A model generated the notes under the pieces. It had not been told where the DNA came from. It was given only the letters and a program-made list of their open reading frames with translations, and searched no databases. Of a stretch of DNA of 36,207 nucleotides, positions 28,017-36,207 are shown one piece after another; position 1 is the stretch's first letter, and every line of letters starts with the position of its first letter. The translations under genes and the position numbers were made by a program. Source of the stretch: Tistrella bauzanensis. GTDB lineage: Bacteria; Pseudomonadota; Alphaproteobacteria; Tistrellales; Tistrellaceae. The stretch spans positions 1-36,207 of the forward strand of contig NZ_BMDZ01000056.1 in assembly GCF_014636235.1 (NCBI RefSeq). Reading direction: 5' to 3'.

Positions 28017-29342
28017 ATGACCGACAGCACCATGGACCAGACCAACGCCCCCGCCATCCGCCGGGAAAGCCCCCATGCCGGGGCGGCCGCCGCCGCCCGC
28101 CTGAAGGCCCGTCGCCGCTCGGAACGCCGCTTCAAGGCCTATGGCCTCGGCGCCGTCCTTCTGGCCATCACCATGCTGGTCGTGCTGCTCAGTACCCTGG
28201 CCGGCCAGGGTCTGGGCGCCTTCACCCAGACCCAGGTCGCGGTCGAGGTCAATCTCGACCCCGCTTTGCTCGACCCTGAGGGAAATCGCGACCTGCGGGT
28301 CATCGGCGATGCCAACTACACCGGCCTGATGACCAACATCGTCCGCGACAATTTCGGCGCCACCCAGCGCCGCGATATCCTGAAGTCGCTGGGCGTCTTC
28401 AGCCGCGATGCCCGGTTCGAGCTGCGCGACTTCGTGCTTGAGAACCCCGAGCTGATCGGCACCACCCAGACCATCTGGCTGACGGCCTCAGGTGATATCG
28501 ACATGCTGGACAAGGGCTGGATCGATCGTGACCTGCCCGAAGACCAGCGCCGGGTCGATGACCGTGTGCTGGGCTGGTATGACGCGCTGGACGCCAAGGA
28601 TGCCGTCGACCGTGCCTTCAATGTCCGCTTCTTCACCGGCGCCGACAGCCGGTCGCCGGAGCTGGCTGGCATCTGGGGCGCCACGGTCGGATCGGCGCTG
28701 ACGCTGTTCATCTGCTTCATCCTGTCCTTCCCGATCGGCGTCACCACCGCCATCTATCTGGAAGAATTCGCACCCAAGAACCGCTGGACCGATCTGATCG
28801 AGGTCAACATCAACAACCTCGCGGCGGTCCCCTCGATCGTGTTCGGTCTGCTGGGTCTGGCGGTGTTCATCGGCTTCTTCGGCATGCCACGATCGGCGCC
28901 GGTGGTCGGCGGCTTCACCCTGGCGCTGATGACCCTGCCGACCATCATCATCGCCACCCGCGCCGCCCTGAAGGCGGTGCCGCCGTCGATCCGCCAGGCC
29001 GCCCAGGGGCTGGGCGCCAGCCCGGTGCAGGTGGTGTTCCACCATGTGCTGCCGCTGGCCATGCCCGGCGTGCTGACCGGCACCATCCTTGGCATGGCCC
29101 AGGCGCTGGGTGAAACCGCCCCGCTGCTGATGATCGGCATGGTCGCCTTCATCGCCGACACGCCCGGGGGCTTCTCGTCGCCCGCGACCGTGCTGCCGGT
29201 GCAGATCTTCTTGTGGGCCGACAGCCCGGAACGCGCCTTTGTCGAAAAGACCGCGGCCGCCATTCTGGTGCTGTTGAGCTTCCTGATCCTGATGAACGCG
29301 ATCGCGATCGTGCTGCGCCGGCGGTTCGAGCGCCGCTGGTGA
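28017..29342 (+). CDS. pstA: Phosphate ABC transporter permease PstA
   Basis: The second permease subunit, 441 residues. After a basic N-terminus and a first membrane segment (YGLGAVLLAITMLVVLLSTL) there is a loop of about 150 residues before the permease core; this extra domain (DUF3333 type) is known from alphaproteobacterial PstA. The core shows TTAIYLEEFAPKNRWTDLIE, AAVPSIVFGLLGLAVFIGFF and the EAA loop ASPVQVVFHHVLPLAMPGVL followed by GMAQALGETAPLLMIG. ATG 28017 has GGGAG about 10 bases upstream; ATG 27990, overlapping the pstC stop, is the alternative start. Confidence 0.93.
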   Translation: MTDSTMDQTNAPAIRRESPHAGAAAAARLKARRRSERRFKAYGLGAVLLAITMLVVLLSTLAGQGLGAFTQTQVAVEVNLDPALLDPEGNRDLRVIGDANYTGLMTNIVRDNFGATQRRDILKSLGVFSRDARFELRDFVLENPELIGTTQTIWLTASGDIDMLDKGWIDRDLPEDQRRVDDRVLGWYDALDAKDAVDRAFNVRFFTGADSRSPELAGIWGATVGSALTLFICFILSFPIGVTTAIYLEEFAPKNRWTDLIEVNINNLAAVPSIVFGLLGLAVFIGFFGMPRSAPVVGGFTLALMTLPTIIIATRAALKAVPPSIRQAAQGLGASPVQVVFHHVLPLAMPGVLTGTILGMAQALGETAPLLMIGMVAFIADTPGGFSSPATVLPVQIFLWADSPERAFVEKTAAAILVLLSFLILMNAIAIVLRRRFERRW

Positions 29343-29433
29343 GCCCCGCTCTCTGATCCAAGCCCCTTGATCCCGCGCGCCCGACAGCAAGATCCGGGCC
29401 GCGGGCCGGACCCTTCAGCGGAGACTCCGCCCG

Positions 29434-30219
29434 ATGAACAGCAGCTCCATCCCCTCGGGCGCCGTGCCCAAGATGACCGCGCGCAAGCTCAACCTGTTCT
29501 ATGGTGAGAAGCAGGCGCTGTTCGATGTCGACCTCGACATCTTCGCCAACAGCGTCACTGCGCTGATCGGCCCGTCGGGCTGCGGCAAGTCGACCTTCCT
29601 GCGCTGCCTGAACCGCATGAACGACACCATCGCCGGCGTCAGGATCGACGGCAAGGTGAAGCTTGAGACCACCGACATCTATGACCGCTCGGTCGATGTG
29701 GTGCAGTTGCGCGCGCGGGTCGGCATGGTGTTCCAGAAGCCGAACCCCTTCCCGAAGACGATCTACGAGAATGTGGCCTACGGGCCCCGCATCCATGGCC
29801 TGGCCGACAGCCGCGCCGAGCTTGACGATATCGTCGAACGGTCGCTGAAGCGCGCCGGTCTGTTCGAGGAAGTGAAGAACCGTCTTCAGGAAGGCGGCAC
29901 CGGCCTGTCGGGCGGCCAGCAGCAGCGGCTGTGCATCGCCCGCGCCATCGCGGTCGATCCGGAAGTGATCCTGATGGACGAGCCCTGCTCGGCGCTGGAC
30001 CCGATCGCCACCGCGCGCATCGAGGAACTGATCGACGAACTGCGCGAGAACTACACCATTGCGATCGTCACCCATTCGATGCAGCAGGCCGCCCGCGTGT
30101 CGCAGCGCACCGCCTTCTTCCATCTGGGCCAGCTGGTCGAATATGGCGATACCGAGCAGGTGTTCACCAACCCGCGTGAAACCCGCACCCAGGATTACAT
30201 CACCGGCCGGTTCGGCTGA
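29434..30219 (+). CDS. pstB: Phosphate ABC transporter ATP-binding protein PstB
   Basis: The cytoplasmic ATPase of the Pst importer, 261 residues, of normal length. Walker A is [19 protein letters not shown], typical of PstB; the signature is [17 protein letters not shown], Walker [16 protein letters not shown] and the switch His is in [10 protein letters not shown]. The [20 protein letters not shown] stretch is diagnostic of PstB among ABC ATPases. It lies 91 bp after pstA and 29 bp before phoU. PstB with PhoU also passes the phosphate signal to PhoR. Confidence 0.97.
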   Translation: MNSSSIPSGAVPKMTARKLNLFYGEKQALFDVDLDIFANSVTALIGPSGCGKSTFLRCLNRMNDTIAGVRIDGKVKLETTDIYDRSVDVVQLRARVGMVFQKPNPFPKTIYENVAYGPRIHGLADSRAELDDIVERSLKRAGLFEEVKNRLQEGGTGLSGGQQQRLCIARAIAVDPEVILMDEPCSALDPIATARIEELIDELRENYTIAIVTHSMQQAARVSQRTAFFHLGQLVEYGDTEQVFTNPRETRTQDYITGRFG

Positions 30220-30248
30220 CCGGAAGCCTTGAGGGGGAGACGACACCC

Positions 30249-30974
30249 ATGCCCATCACCGGCCAGCACATCGTGAAATCCTTCGACGAGGAAATCGCGC
30301 GTCTCGGCAATGACATCGTCCGCATGGGCGGACAGGTCGAGACCCAGATCGATCTGGCGATGCGCGCCATCGCCAGCCGCGACAGCGAGCTTGCAAGCGA
30401 GGTCGTCGCCGGCGACAGCAAGGTCGACGGCCTGGAAGACATGATCGAGGAACAGGTGGTGCGCCTGTTCGCCCTGCGCTCTCCCGTCGCCAACGATCTG
30501 CGGCTGGCCTTCGCCGCGATGCGGATCGCGGCCGAGCTGGAGCGGATGGGCGATCTGGCCAAGAATGCCGCCAAGCGCGCGATCATTCTGAACCAGGCGG
30601 CACCGGTGCGCCCGGTGCATGTGCTGCCGCGTATGGCAGCCGTGGTGCAGCGGATGCTGAAGGACGTGCTCGACGCCTTCGTCGAGCGCGATGCCGACCG
30701 TGCCCGCGCGGTTTGGCGCAATGATGCCGAGGTCGACGAGCTGCATAACAGCCTGTTCCGCGAGCTTCTGACCTACATGATGGAAGACCCGCGCCACATC
30801 ACCGCCTGCACCCATATGCTGTTCATCGCCAAGAACATCGAGCGCATGGGCGACCACACCACCAACATCGCCGAACAGGTGATCTTCGTGGTCGAGGGCA
30901 GCAAGCCCGACACCCTGCGCCCCAAGACCGAGACCGTGATCAACCGGTCGGGCGACGCCGCCGTCGACGACTGA
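30249..30974 (+). CDS. phoU: Phosphate signalling complex protein PhoU
   Basis: A 241-residue all-helical metal-binding protein that ties Pst transporter activity to PhoR and keeps the Pho response off when phosphate is plentiful. The two PhoU repeats are visible, each with its acidic metal motif: IAAELERMGDLAKNAAKRA (about residues 97-115) and AKNIERMGDHTTNIAEQVIF (about 197-216). The opening HIVKSFDEEIARLGNDIVRM is characteristic. GGGGGAG sits 9 bases before the ATG. It is the fifth gene of the operon; a strong hairpin follows before phoB. Confidence 0.95.
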   Translation: MPITGQHIVKSFDEEIARLGNDIVRMGGQVETQIDLAMRAIASRDSELASEVVAGDSKVDGLEDMIEEQVVRLFALRSPVANDLRLAFAAMRIAAELERMGDLAKNAAKRAIILNQAAPVRPVHVLPRMAAVVQRMLKDVLDAFVERDADRARAVWRNDAEVDELHNSLFRELLTYMMEDPRHITACTHMLFIAKNIERMGDHTTNIAEQVIFVVEGSKPDTLRPKTETVINRSGDAAVDD

Positions 30975-30981
30975 CCCGCCG

Positions 30982-31011
30982 GCGGAACCGGCCTTCCGAG
31001 GCCGGTTCCGC
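30982..31011 (+). terminator. Strong hairpin between phoU and phoB
   Basis: A perfect 13-bp stem (GCGGAACCGGCCT / AGGCCGGTTCCGC) with a 4-base loop, 7 bases after the phoU stop. There is no proper T-run, so it may be a partial terminator or a processing site rather than a full stop. If it is a real terminator, phoB needs a promoter in 31012-31128, where I see no PHO box. Confidence 0.6.
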
Positions 31012-31128
31012 GCGCGCCCTTCTCTCCAGACCCGGCACTGCCCCGCCTCCCCTCTTGAAAACATCCGACCCGGCAGGCCGCGACCCTGATGCCGCCGCCG
31101 CGTAACGCCCATGGAGGACACCCGAGCG

Positions 31129-31827
31129 ATGCGTCCGAAGATCATGGTCGTCGAAGACGAAACCGCGATCGTCACCATTCTGCGCTATAATCTCGAACGC
31201 GCAGGCTTCGCCGTCGAGGAAGCGAATGATGGCGAGGAGGCGCTGTGGCGCATCCGCGAGGTGAAGCCCGACGTCCTGCTGCTGGACTGGATGCTGCCCA
31301 AGCTCTCGGGGCTGGAACTCTGCCGCCAGTTGCGCCGCGACCCTGAGACCCGCAATCTGCCGATCATCATGCTGACCGCGCGGGGCGAGGAAACCGACCG
31401 CGTGCGCGGACTCGACAGCGGCGCCGATGATTACGTGCCCAAGCCGTTCTCGCCGCAGGAGGTGATCGCCCGCATCCGCGCCGTGCTGCGCCGGATCCGG
31501 CCGGCCTTTTCGGAAGAGGTTCTGGCCTATGCCGATCTGCAGATGGATCTGGCGGCCCACAAAGTGACCCGCTCGGCCGAGCCGGTGCATCTGGGCCCGA
31601 CCGAGTTCCGCCTGCTGCGCTTCCTGATGGAACATCCCGGCCGGGTGTTTTCCCGCGAGCAACTGCTGGATGGCGTCTGGGGCCAGGATATCTATGTCGA
31701 GCCGCGCACGGTCGATGTTCATATCCGCCGCTTGCGCAAGGCATTGAACGGCGAGAACCTGCCCGACCTGATCCGCACTGTCCGCTCGGCCGGCTATGCG
31801 CTGGATGTGCAGGGCACTGCGGCCTGA
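31129..31827 (+). CDS. phoB: Phosphate regulon response regulator PhoB
   Basis: An OmpR-type response regulator of 232 residues that binds PHO boxes when phosphorylated by PhoR. The receiver domain opens KIMVVEDETAIVTILRYNLE; the phospho-acceptor is Asp53 in LLLDWMLPKLSG, and the conserved Thr and Lys follow in MLTARGEE and VPKPFSP. The winged-helix domain (about 130-228) contains LGPTEFRLLRFLMEHPGRVF and TVDVHIRRLRKAL. ATG 31129 is chosen because GGAGG lies 11 bases upstream; ATG 31111 in frame has no ribosome site. Its likely targets in this window are the boxes before pstS and phoX. Confidence 0.96.
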   Translation: MRPKIMVVEDETAIVTILRYNLERAGFAVEEANDGEEALWRIREVKPDVLLLDWMLPKLSGLELCRQLRRDPETRNLPIIMLTARGEETDRVRGLDSGADDYVPKPFSPQEVIARIRAVLRRIRPAFSEEVLAYADLQMDLAAHKVTRSAEPVHLGPTEFRLLRFLMEHPGRVFSREQLLDGVWGQDIYVEPRTVDVHIRRLRKALNGENLPDLIRTVRSAGYALDVQGTAA

Positions 31828-31866
31828 CCCGCTGCCCGTGCGGCCCTGGCCGGTATCACGCCGGAT

Positions 31867-31895
31867 CTTTCATTCCGGTGTCACCAGCCTGTCAC
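31867..31895 (+). promoter_or_regulatory. Triple-half-site PHO box upstream of phoX
   Basis: CTTTCAT, GTGTCAC and CTGTCAC follow one another with 4-base gaps, so three PhoB half-sites lie at exact 11-bp steps, enough for two overlapping boxes. TTAATT at 31905-31910 lies 9 bases after the last half-site and can serve as the -10 element. The phoX start is 80 bp downstream of the box. Confidence 0.88.
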
Positions 31896-31975
31896 GACCT
31901 CCGGTTAATTTCACCGCAACACGGCCGTCGGCGCACGCGACCGGCGGCCATTTGCGTGAATGAGGATGTCGGATC

Positions 31976-33946
31976 ATGACCGAGATGGCTCCGCGGGGCG
32001 ACCGGCCGCTGCGTTACGATGAAGACGATGCCAACCCCACCAACAAGACCCTGGCCGGCCCGTCGATCGGCGAGATCATCGATCGTCGTTTCAGCCGCCG
32101 CACGGCGCTGAAGGGCCTGTTCGGTGGCACTGCCGCGGTCGTTGCCGGTGGCGCGCTGACCGCGGGGCTGCTCGGCACCACCGGTCTCGCCGGTGCGGCG
32201 CATGCGGCCGATGCCGCCGCCACCACGCTGGGCTTCACCGAGGTGCCGGTGGGCTATACCACCGCCGACGCGGTGGCGCCGGGCTATTCGGCCGACGTGC
32301 TGATCCGCTGGGGCGACAAGGTGCTGGCCGATGCGCCGGCCTTCGATCCCGCCGCCCAGACCGCCGACGGGCAGCGCCGCCAGTTCGGCTATAACAACGA
32401 CTTCATCGGCTATCTGCCGCTGCCGGCCGGGTCGGACGCATCCGATCATGGCCTGCTGGTCGTGAACCATGAATACACCAGCGCCGACATGATGTTCGCG
32501 GGCGTGACGGCCGACACCCAGCTCAACGAGGCGCAGGTCGCGGTCGAGATCGCGGCCCATGGCCAGTCGGTGATCGAGGTGAAGCGCAGCAACGGCAAAT
32601 GGGCCGTGGTCGAGGGCAGCCGCTATGCGCGCCGCATCGACACCGGCACCACGCCGATGGTGCTGACCGGCCCCGCCGCCGGCCATGACCGGCTGAAGAC
32701 CCGGGACGACGCGACCGGCACCCAGGTGATCGGCACCATCAACAACTGCGCCGGCGGCGTCACGCCCTGGGGCACGGTTCTGGTGGCGGAAGAGAATTTC
32801 CACGGCTATTTCGCCGGCACCCCGACCGGCGCCGAGGCAGCCAACCACAAGCGCTATGGCATCACCGACGAGCCCTGGTATCAGTGGCACCGTTTCGATG
32901 CCCGCTTCAATATCGACGCCAACCCCACCGAGCCGAACCGCTTCGGCTGGATCGTCGAGATCGACCCCTATGACCCGGCCTCGATGCCGAAGAAGCGCAC
33001 CGCCCTGGGCCGCATGAAGCACGAAGCCGCCAATGTCCATGTCGGCGATGACGGCACGGTCGTGGTCTATATGGGCGATGACGAGCGGTTCGAGTATCTC
33101 TACCGCTTCATCGCCTCGGCGAAACTCGACCGCGCCAACCCCGCCACCGCCCGCGACATCCTGGATGACGGCCGGCTGTCGGTCGCGAAATTCTCCGACG
33201 ACGGTGCGCTGGAATGGCTGCCGCTCGATTGGGGCCAGGGCCCGCTGACGCCGGCCAACGGCTTCAATTCTGCCGCCGACGTGCTGATCGAAACCCGCCG
33301 CGCCGCCGACCTGCTGGGCGCCACCCGCATGGACCGGCCCGAAGACGTCGAGCCGAACCCGGTGACGGGCAAGGTCTATGTCATGCTGACCAATAACAAC
33401 AAGCGCACCGCCGACCAGCTCGACGCCGCCAATCCGCGCGCCAAGAATGAGACCGGTCAGGTGATCGAGCTGACCGCCCCCGATGGCGACCACACCGCCA
33501 GCCGCTTCACCTGGGACATGTTCCTGATGGCCGGCAAGCCCGAAGACGGCGCGGTCTATGGCGCCGGCACCACTGAGGCCGGCCAGCTCTATTGCCCCGA
33601 CAACTGCGCCTTCGACAACAAGGGCCGGTTGTGGATCACCACCGACCAGGGCTCGGCCGCCGGCAAGCGCCAGATCGCCGACGGCGTCTATGCCACCGAT
33701 ACCACCGGCGCCGGCCGCGCGGTGCCGCGGCATTTCTATCGCGTGCCGACCGGCGCCGAGATGTGCGGCCCCTGCTTCACCCCCGACAACACCACCCTGT
33801 TCGTGGCGGTGCAGCATCCGGGCGAGGACAAGGGGTCGAGCTTCGACACCCCCTCGACCCGCTGGCCCGATTTCAAGGACGGTGTGCCGCCGCGCCCCTC
33901 GGTCGTGGCGATCACCAAGGCCGATGGCGGTGTGATCGGCGGCTGA
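31976..33946 (+). CDS. phoX: PhoX-type alkaline phosphatase (Tat-exported, DUF839 family)
   Basis: A 656-residue periplasmic phosphomonoesterase of the PhoX family, calcium- and iron-dependent beta-propeller enzymes unrelated to PhoA. The twin-arginine signal is SRRTALKG at residues 40-47, followed by a long Ala/Gly-rich hydrophobic stretch and cleavage near AHA-AD (about residue 77), so it is exported folded. Family signatures include VVNHEYT, NNCAGGVTPWGTVLVAEENF with the metal-binding Cys, GRMKHEAANVHVGDDGTVVV, YMGDDERFEYLYRF and FDNKGRLWITTDQ. It stands alone behind a triple PHO box and ends in a strong terminator. It would free phosphate from organic esters for uptake by PstSCAB. Confidence 0.93.
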   Translation: MTEMAPRGDRPLRYDEDDANPTNKTLAGPSIGEIIDRRFSRRTALKGLFGGTAAVVAGGALTAGLLGTTGLAGAAHAADAAATTLGFTEVPVGYTTADAVAPGYSADVLIRWGDKVLADAPAFDPAAQTADGQRRQFGYNNDFIGYLPLPAGSDASDHGLLVVNHEYTSADMMFAGVTADTQLNEAQVAVEIAAHGQSVIEVKRSNGKWAVVEGSRYARRIDTGTTPMVLTGPAAGHDRLKTRDDATGTQVIGTINNCAGGVTPWGTVLVAEENFHGYFAGTPTGAEAANHKRYGITDEPWYQWHRFDARFNIDANPTEPNRFGWIVEIDPYDPASMPKKRTALGRMKHEAANVHVGDDGTVVVYMGDDERFEYLYRFIASAKLDRANPATARDILDDGRLSVAKFSDDGALEWLPLDWGQGPLTPANGFNSAADVLIETRRAADLLGATRMDRPEDVEPNPVTGKVYVMLTNNNKRTADQLDAANPRAKNETGQVIELTAPDGDHTASRFTWDMFLMAGKPEDGAVYGAGTTEAGQLYCPDNCAFDNKGRLWITTDQGSAAGKRQIADGVYATDTTGAGRAVPRHFYRVPTGAEMCGPCFTPDNTTLFVAVQHPGEDKGSSFDTPSTRWPDFKDGVPPRPSVVAITKADGGVIGG

Positions 33947-33979
33947 CCGGCTGTCTGAGCAGCGTTTCGACATCGTGAC

Positions 33980-34016
33980 GGAATGCCCCCGCATGGCATG
34001 CGGGGGCATTCCTTTT
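33980..34016 (+). terminator. Rho-independent terminator after phoX
   Basis: GGAATGCCCCCGCATG and its perfect complement CATGCGGGGGCATTCC, separated by one base, followed by TTTT (34013-34016). The stem starts 34 bases after the phoX stop. Confidence 0.92.
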
Positions 34017-34090
34017 GCTGCGCCTCCATCCTGCACACGCTGCGCCGCAGCAAGATCTGCATCATGCCGACGTCTTTGAAACGTCATCAT

Positions 34091-34102
34091 GTAAACGTTT
34101 AC
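34091..34102. promoter_or_regulatory. LacI-type operator GTAAACGTTTAC
   Basis: A perfect 12-bp palindrome with the central CG expected for LacI/GalR-family operators, 108 bp before the regulator's start. A TTGAAA hexamer at 34076-34081 would put the operator inside the promoter, which fits autoregulation and control of the downstream transporter. Confidence 0.75.
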
Positions 34103-34209
34103 CCACGGCCATTTCCGCCGCATTCTGTGCCCCACCCGCCCACCACGGGTCACCCGGACCACACACTGCCCGGGCCGCCGCGTCCCCCGCCGCAGACGGA
34201 GTCACCCCG

Positions 34210-35364
34210 ATGCCCGCCACCATTCGTGATGTCGCCAACCGCGCCGGCGTGTCGGTCGCGACCGTGTCGCGGCTGCTGAACGGCACCGGCCGGGTGGGGC
34301 CTGATGCGGCGGCACGGGTGCAGGCCGCCGTCGCCGAGCTGGGCTTCCGGCCCAACGGCATGGGTCGCAGCCTGAAATCGCGGCGCAGCCGGCTGATCGG
34401 GGTGATGATCCCGTCACTGGGAAATCCGGTCTTCGCCGATGCCGTCGCCGGTATCGAGGCCGAGGCCCGCGCCGCCGGCTTCACCCTGCTGTTCGGCGTG
34501 TCGAATTACGATGCCGCCGAGGAACAGCGCGCGGTCGAGGCGCTGCTGGCCTATCGGGTCGATGGCATGATCCTGACGGTGGCCGCCCCCGCAACCAGCC
34601 CGGCCCTGGACAGCCTGGATCAGGCCGGGCTGCCCCATGTGCTGATCTACAACCAGCCGGCCCCGACCCGCGCCGTGCCGACGGTGACGGTCGACAATGT
34701 CGCCGCCGGCCGGGCGGTGGCGCTGCATATGGTGGCGCTGGGCCATCGGCGGCTGGGGATGATCACCGGTGCGCTGGGCGGATCGGACCGGGCAGCCGCG
34801 CGCCTGGCCGGCTTCCTCGACGGCGCCCGCGCCTCGGGGCTTCCCCGGCCTTGTGTGCATGAGGTGGATTTCGAGGCGCCCGACCCGGATGCGGCGCTCA
34901 AAGCCTTCGCCAGCGGCCCCGACGGCCTGCCGACGGCGCTGTTCTGTTCCAATGACTGGCTGGCGATCGCCACCATCGGCGCGCTGACCCGGCAGGGCCT
35001 GTCGGTGCCGGGCGATGTCAGTGTCTTCGGCTTCGACGGCATCGCGCTGGGCGCCCATCTGAACCCGCCACTGGCCACCGTGGTTCAGCCGTCACGGGCG
35101 ATGGGGGGCATCGCCGCCCGCCATCTGATCGCGCTGATGACGGCCGATGGCGACCGGCCTGCCCCCGGCAGTGCCCCGCCCGGCAGTGCTCCGGGCCATC
35201 ACCTGCTGCCCTTCACCCTCAGGCCCGCCGGCTCCGCCGGTCCGGTCTGTTTCACCCGACCCACGCCATCCATGGCACCGGTCGAGACGACGGGGAACGC
35301 CGCCAAGCAAGCCCCCGCCGCCTCACCGGTCGCCGACCTGGACCTGTCGACAAGGACAAGCTGA
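34210..35364 (+). CDS. LacI/GalR-family transcriptional regulator
   Basis: A 384-residue LacI-type repressor. Residues 3-60 are the DNA-binding head: IRDVANRAGVSVATVSRLLN, then the hinge-helix region ELGFRPNGMGRSLKSRRSRL. The rest is the sugar-binding-like core (IGVMIPSLGNPVFADAVAGI ... TALFCSNDWLAIATIGALTR, SVFGFDGIALGAHLNPPLAT). A Pro/Ala-rich tail of about 45 residues after the core is unusual and unassigned. ATG 34210 has GGAG 8 bases upstream; the frame is open to 34015 but would run through the operator. The binding-protein gene starts 3 bases after its stop, so the two are co-transcribed and the regulator presumably responds to the transported ligand. Confidence 0.93.
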   Translation: MPATIRDVANRAGVSVATVSRLLNGTGRVGPDAAARVQAAVAELGFRPNGMGRSLKSRRSRLIGVMIPSLGNPVFADAVAGIEAEARAAGFTLLFGVSNYDAAEEQRAVEALLAYRVDGMILTVAAPATSPALDSLDQAGLPHVLIYNQPAPTRAVPTVTVDNVAAGRAVALHMVALGHRRLGMITGALGGSDRAAARLAGFLDGARASGLPRPCVHEVDFEAPDPDAALKAFASGPDGLPTALFCSNDWLAIATIGALTRQGLSVPGDVSVFGFDGIALGAHLNPPLATVVQPSRAMGGIAARHLIALMTADGDRPAPGSAPPGSAPGHHLLPFTLRPAGSAGPVCFTRPTPSMAPVETTGNAAKQAPAASPVADLDLSTRTS

Positions 35365-35367
35365 CCC

Positions 35368-36207
35368 ATGATCGGAACCGCTCTGAAATCGATGACCGTC
35401 GCGGCCGGGCTGATCCTAGCCGCCGCCGCGACCCCGGCGCAAGATGCCGCCGCCGCCGATGCCATCTGCTATAACTGCCCGCCGGAATGGGCCGACTGGG
35501 CCAGCCAGCTTCAGGCGATCAAGGCTGAACTGGGCCTGGATGTGCCCCATGACAACAAGAATTCCGGCCAGACCGTGGCGCAGCTGACCGCCGAGCGCGC
35601 CAATCCGGTCGCCGATGTCGCCTATTACGGCGTGTCCTTCGGCATCCAGGCCGCCGAACAGGGGCTGGTGGAACCCTACCGCCCGGCCGGTTTCGACGAC
35701 ATCGCCGAGGGTCTGAAGGATCCCGATGGCCGCTGGTTCACCATCCATTCCGGCACCATCGGCCTGTTCGTGAATGTCGAGGCCCTGGGCGGCGCGCCGG
35801 TGCCGCAGCGTTGGGAAGACCTGCTCGACCCGGCCTATAAGGGCATGGTCGGCTATCTCGACCCGACCAGCGCCTTTGTCGGCTATGCCGGCGCGGTTGC
35901 CATCAACCGCGCCATGGGCGGCGATTTCACCAACTGGCAGCCGGGCATCGACTTCTTCGCCAAGCTTTCCAAGAACGACCCGATCGTGCCCAAGCAGACC
36001 TCGTATGCGCGGGTGCTGTCGGGCGAGATCCCGATCATGATCGATTACGACTTCAACGCCTATCGCGCCAAATACAAGGACAAGGGCGACATCGCCTTCG
36101 TCATTCCGGCCGAGGGCTCGCTGGTGGGGATGTCCCGCCCGATGTTGAAAAGGGCTCGGCGGACGTCGCTGGTTGATGAGGCTATGCAGCCTCGCAGACG
36201 GGGTCAA
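35368..36207 (+). CDS. ABC transporter substrate-binding protein (PotD/AfuA-like), interrupted or truncated at window end
   Basis: A periplasmic binding protein of the type used by spermidine/putrescine, iron and related importers. A signal peptide (MIGTALKSMTVAAGLILAAA, cleaved near AAA-DA) is followed by CYNCPPEWADW, NKNSGQTVAQL, FTIHSGTIGLFVNVEALGG, a DLLDPAYKGMVGYLDPTSAF stretch, and PKQTSYARVLSGEIPIMIDY. The family pattern holds up to about residue 253 (AEGSLV, base 36126). There, members normally continue with a VPYVMSLVKGAP-like segment, but this frame reads GMSRPMLKRARRTSLVDEAM, a basic unrelated sequence, and stays open to the edge. The gene is therefore probably broken by something joined at about 36127. 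Ligand unknown; the neighbour is a LacI-type regulator. Confidence 0.8.
   Translation, partial: MIGTALKSMTVAAGLILAAAATPAQDAAAADAICYNCPPEWADWASQLQAIKAELGLDVPHDNKNSGQTVAQLTAERANPVADVAYYGVSFGIQAAEQGLVEPYRPAGFDDIAEGLKDPDGRWFTIHSGTIGLFVNVEALGGAPVPQRWEDLLDPAYKGMVGYLDPTSAFVGYAGAVAINRAMGGDFTNWQPGIDFFAKLSKNDPIVPKQTSYARVLSGEIPIMIDYDFNAYRAKYKDKGDIAFVIPAEGSLVGMSRPMLKRARRTSLVDEAMQPRRRGQ
36127..36207. other. Foreign-looking 81-bp edge sequence, possible insertion-element end
   Basis: The last 81 bases (about 63% GC by hand count) do not continue the binding-protein family. They contain no readable inverted-repeat partner because the window ends. An insertion-sequence end or a misjoined contig edge are both possible. 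Confidence 0.4.

Noticed and set aside
34015-34209. N-terminal extension of the LacI-family gene
   Set aside because: It begins in the phoX terminator and runs through the operator; the DNA-binding head starts right after ATG 34210.

Overview
The window is high-GC DNA (roughly 68-70% by eye) with long antisense shadow frames, Shine-Dalgarno-led genes and an alphaproteobacterial gene set: a divergent mutS/maeB pair, a two-part malic enzyme, PstA with a large extra loop, an LpiA/AcvB-type lipid pair and PhoX. A Rhodospirillales-type bacterium (Tistrella-like) is my inference; no rRNA or tRNA is present to test it. The gene content looks chromosomal.

Layout. 1-8.6 kb, all minus strand: a MetQ-type binding protein, a soluble chemoreceptor with a C-terminal CZB zinc domain, an HSL-family esterase, a VirJ/AcvB-type hydrolase broken at a run of ten G, MprF/LpiA lysyl-phosphatidylglycerol synthase, and a LivJ-type binding protein. 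8.6-10.7 kb: a 418-bp divergent spacer with three palindromes, then an acyl-CoA ligase. 10.7-16.4 kb: mutS (minus) and maeB (plus) around an AT-rich spacer. 16.6-18.0 kb: phoR, whose 3' end overlaps coaA on the other strand. 19.1-25.0 kb: a second acyl-CoA ligase, a TetR regulator, a serine beta-lactamase-fold esterase and a HAPMO-like Baeyer-Villiger monooxygenase. 25.2-33.9 kb: a PHO box, pstS-pstC-pstA-pstB-phoU-phoB, then phoX behind its own three-half-site PHO box. 34.0-36.2 kb: a LacI-family regulator with a palindromic operator and an ABC substrate-binding protein whose sequence stops matching its family at about 36126.

How the genes fit together. PhoR-PhoB would sense phosphate starvation through PstSCAB/PhoU and switch on pstS and phoX, giving high-affinity uptake plus release of phosphate from esters in the periplasm. 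MprF makes Lys-PG, and the coupled hydrolase would remove lysine from it; here the hydrolase frame is off, either by phase variation or by an assembly error. The 19-25 kb block reads as a ketone pathway: the monooxygenase turns a ketone into an ester, the esterase cleaves it, and the ligase activates the acid, with the TetR protein as candidate regulator. It sits, with coaA, between phoR and pstS, which are usually adjacent. The oddest non-coding stretch is a 150-bp purine-rich array of about 11-bp GTGGANAA-like units with one perfect DnaA box, between the esterase and tetR genes.
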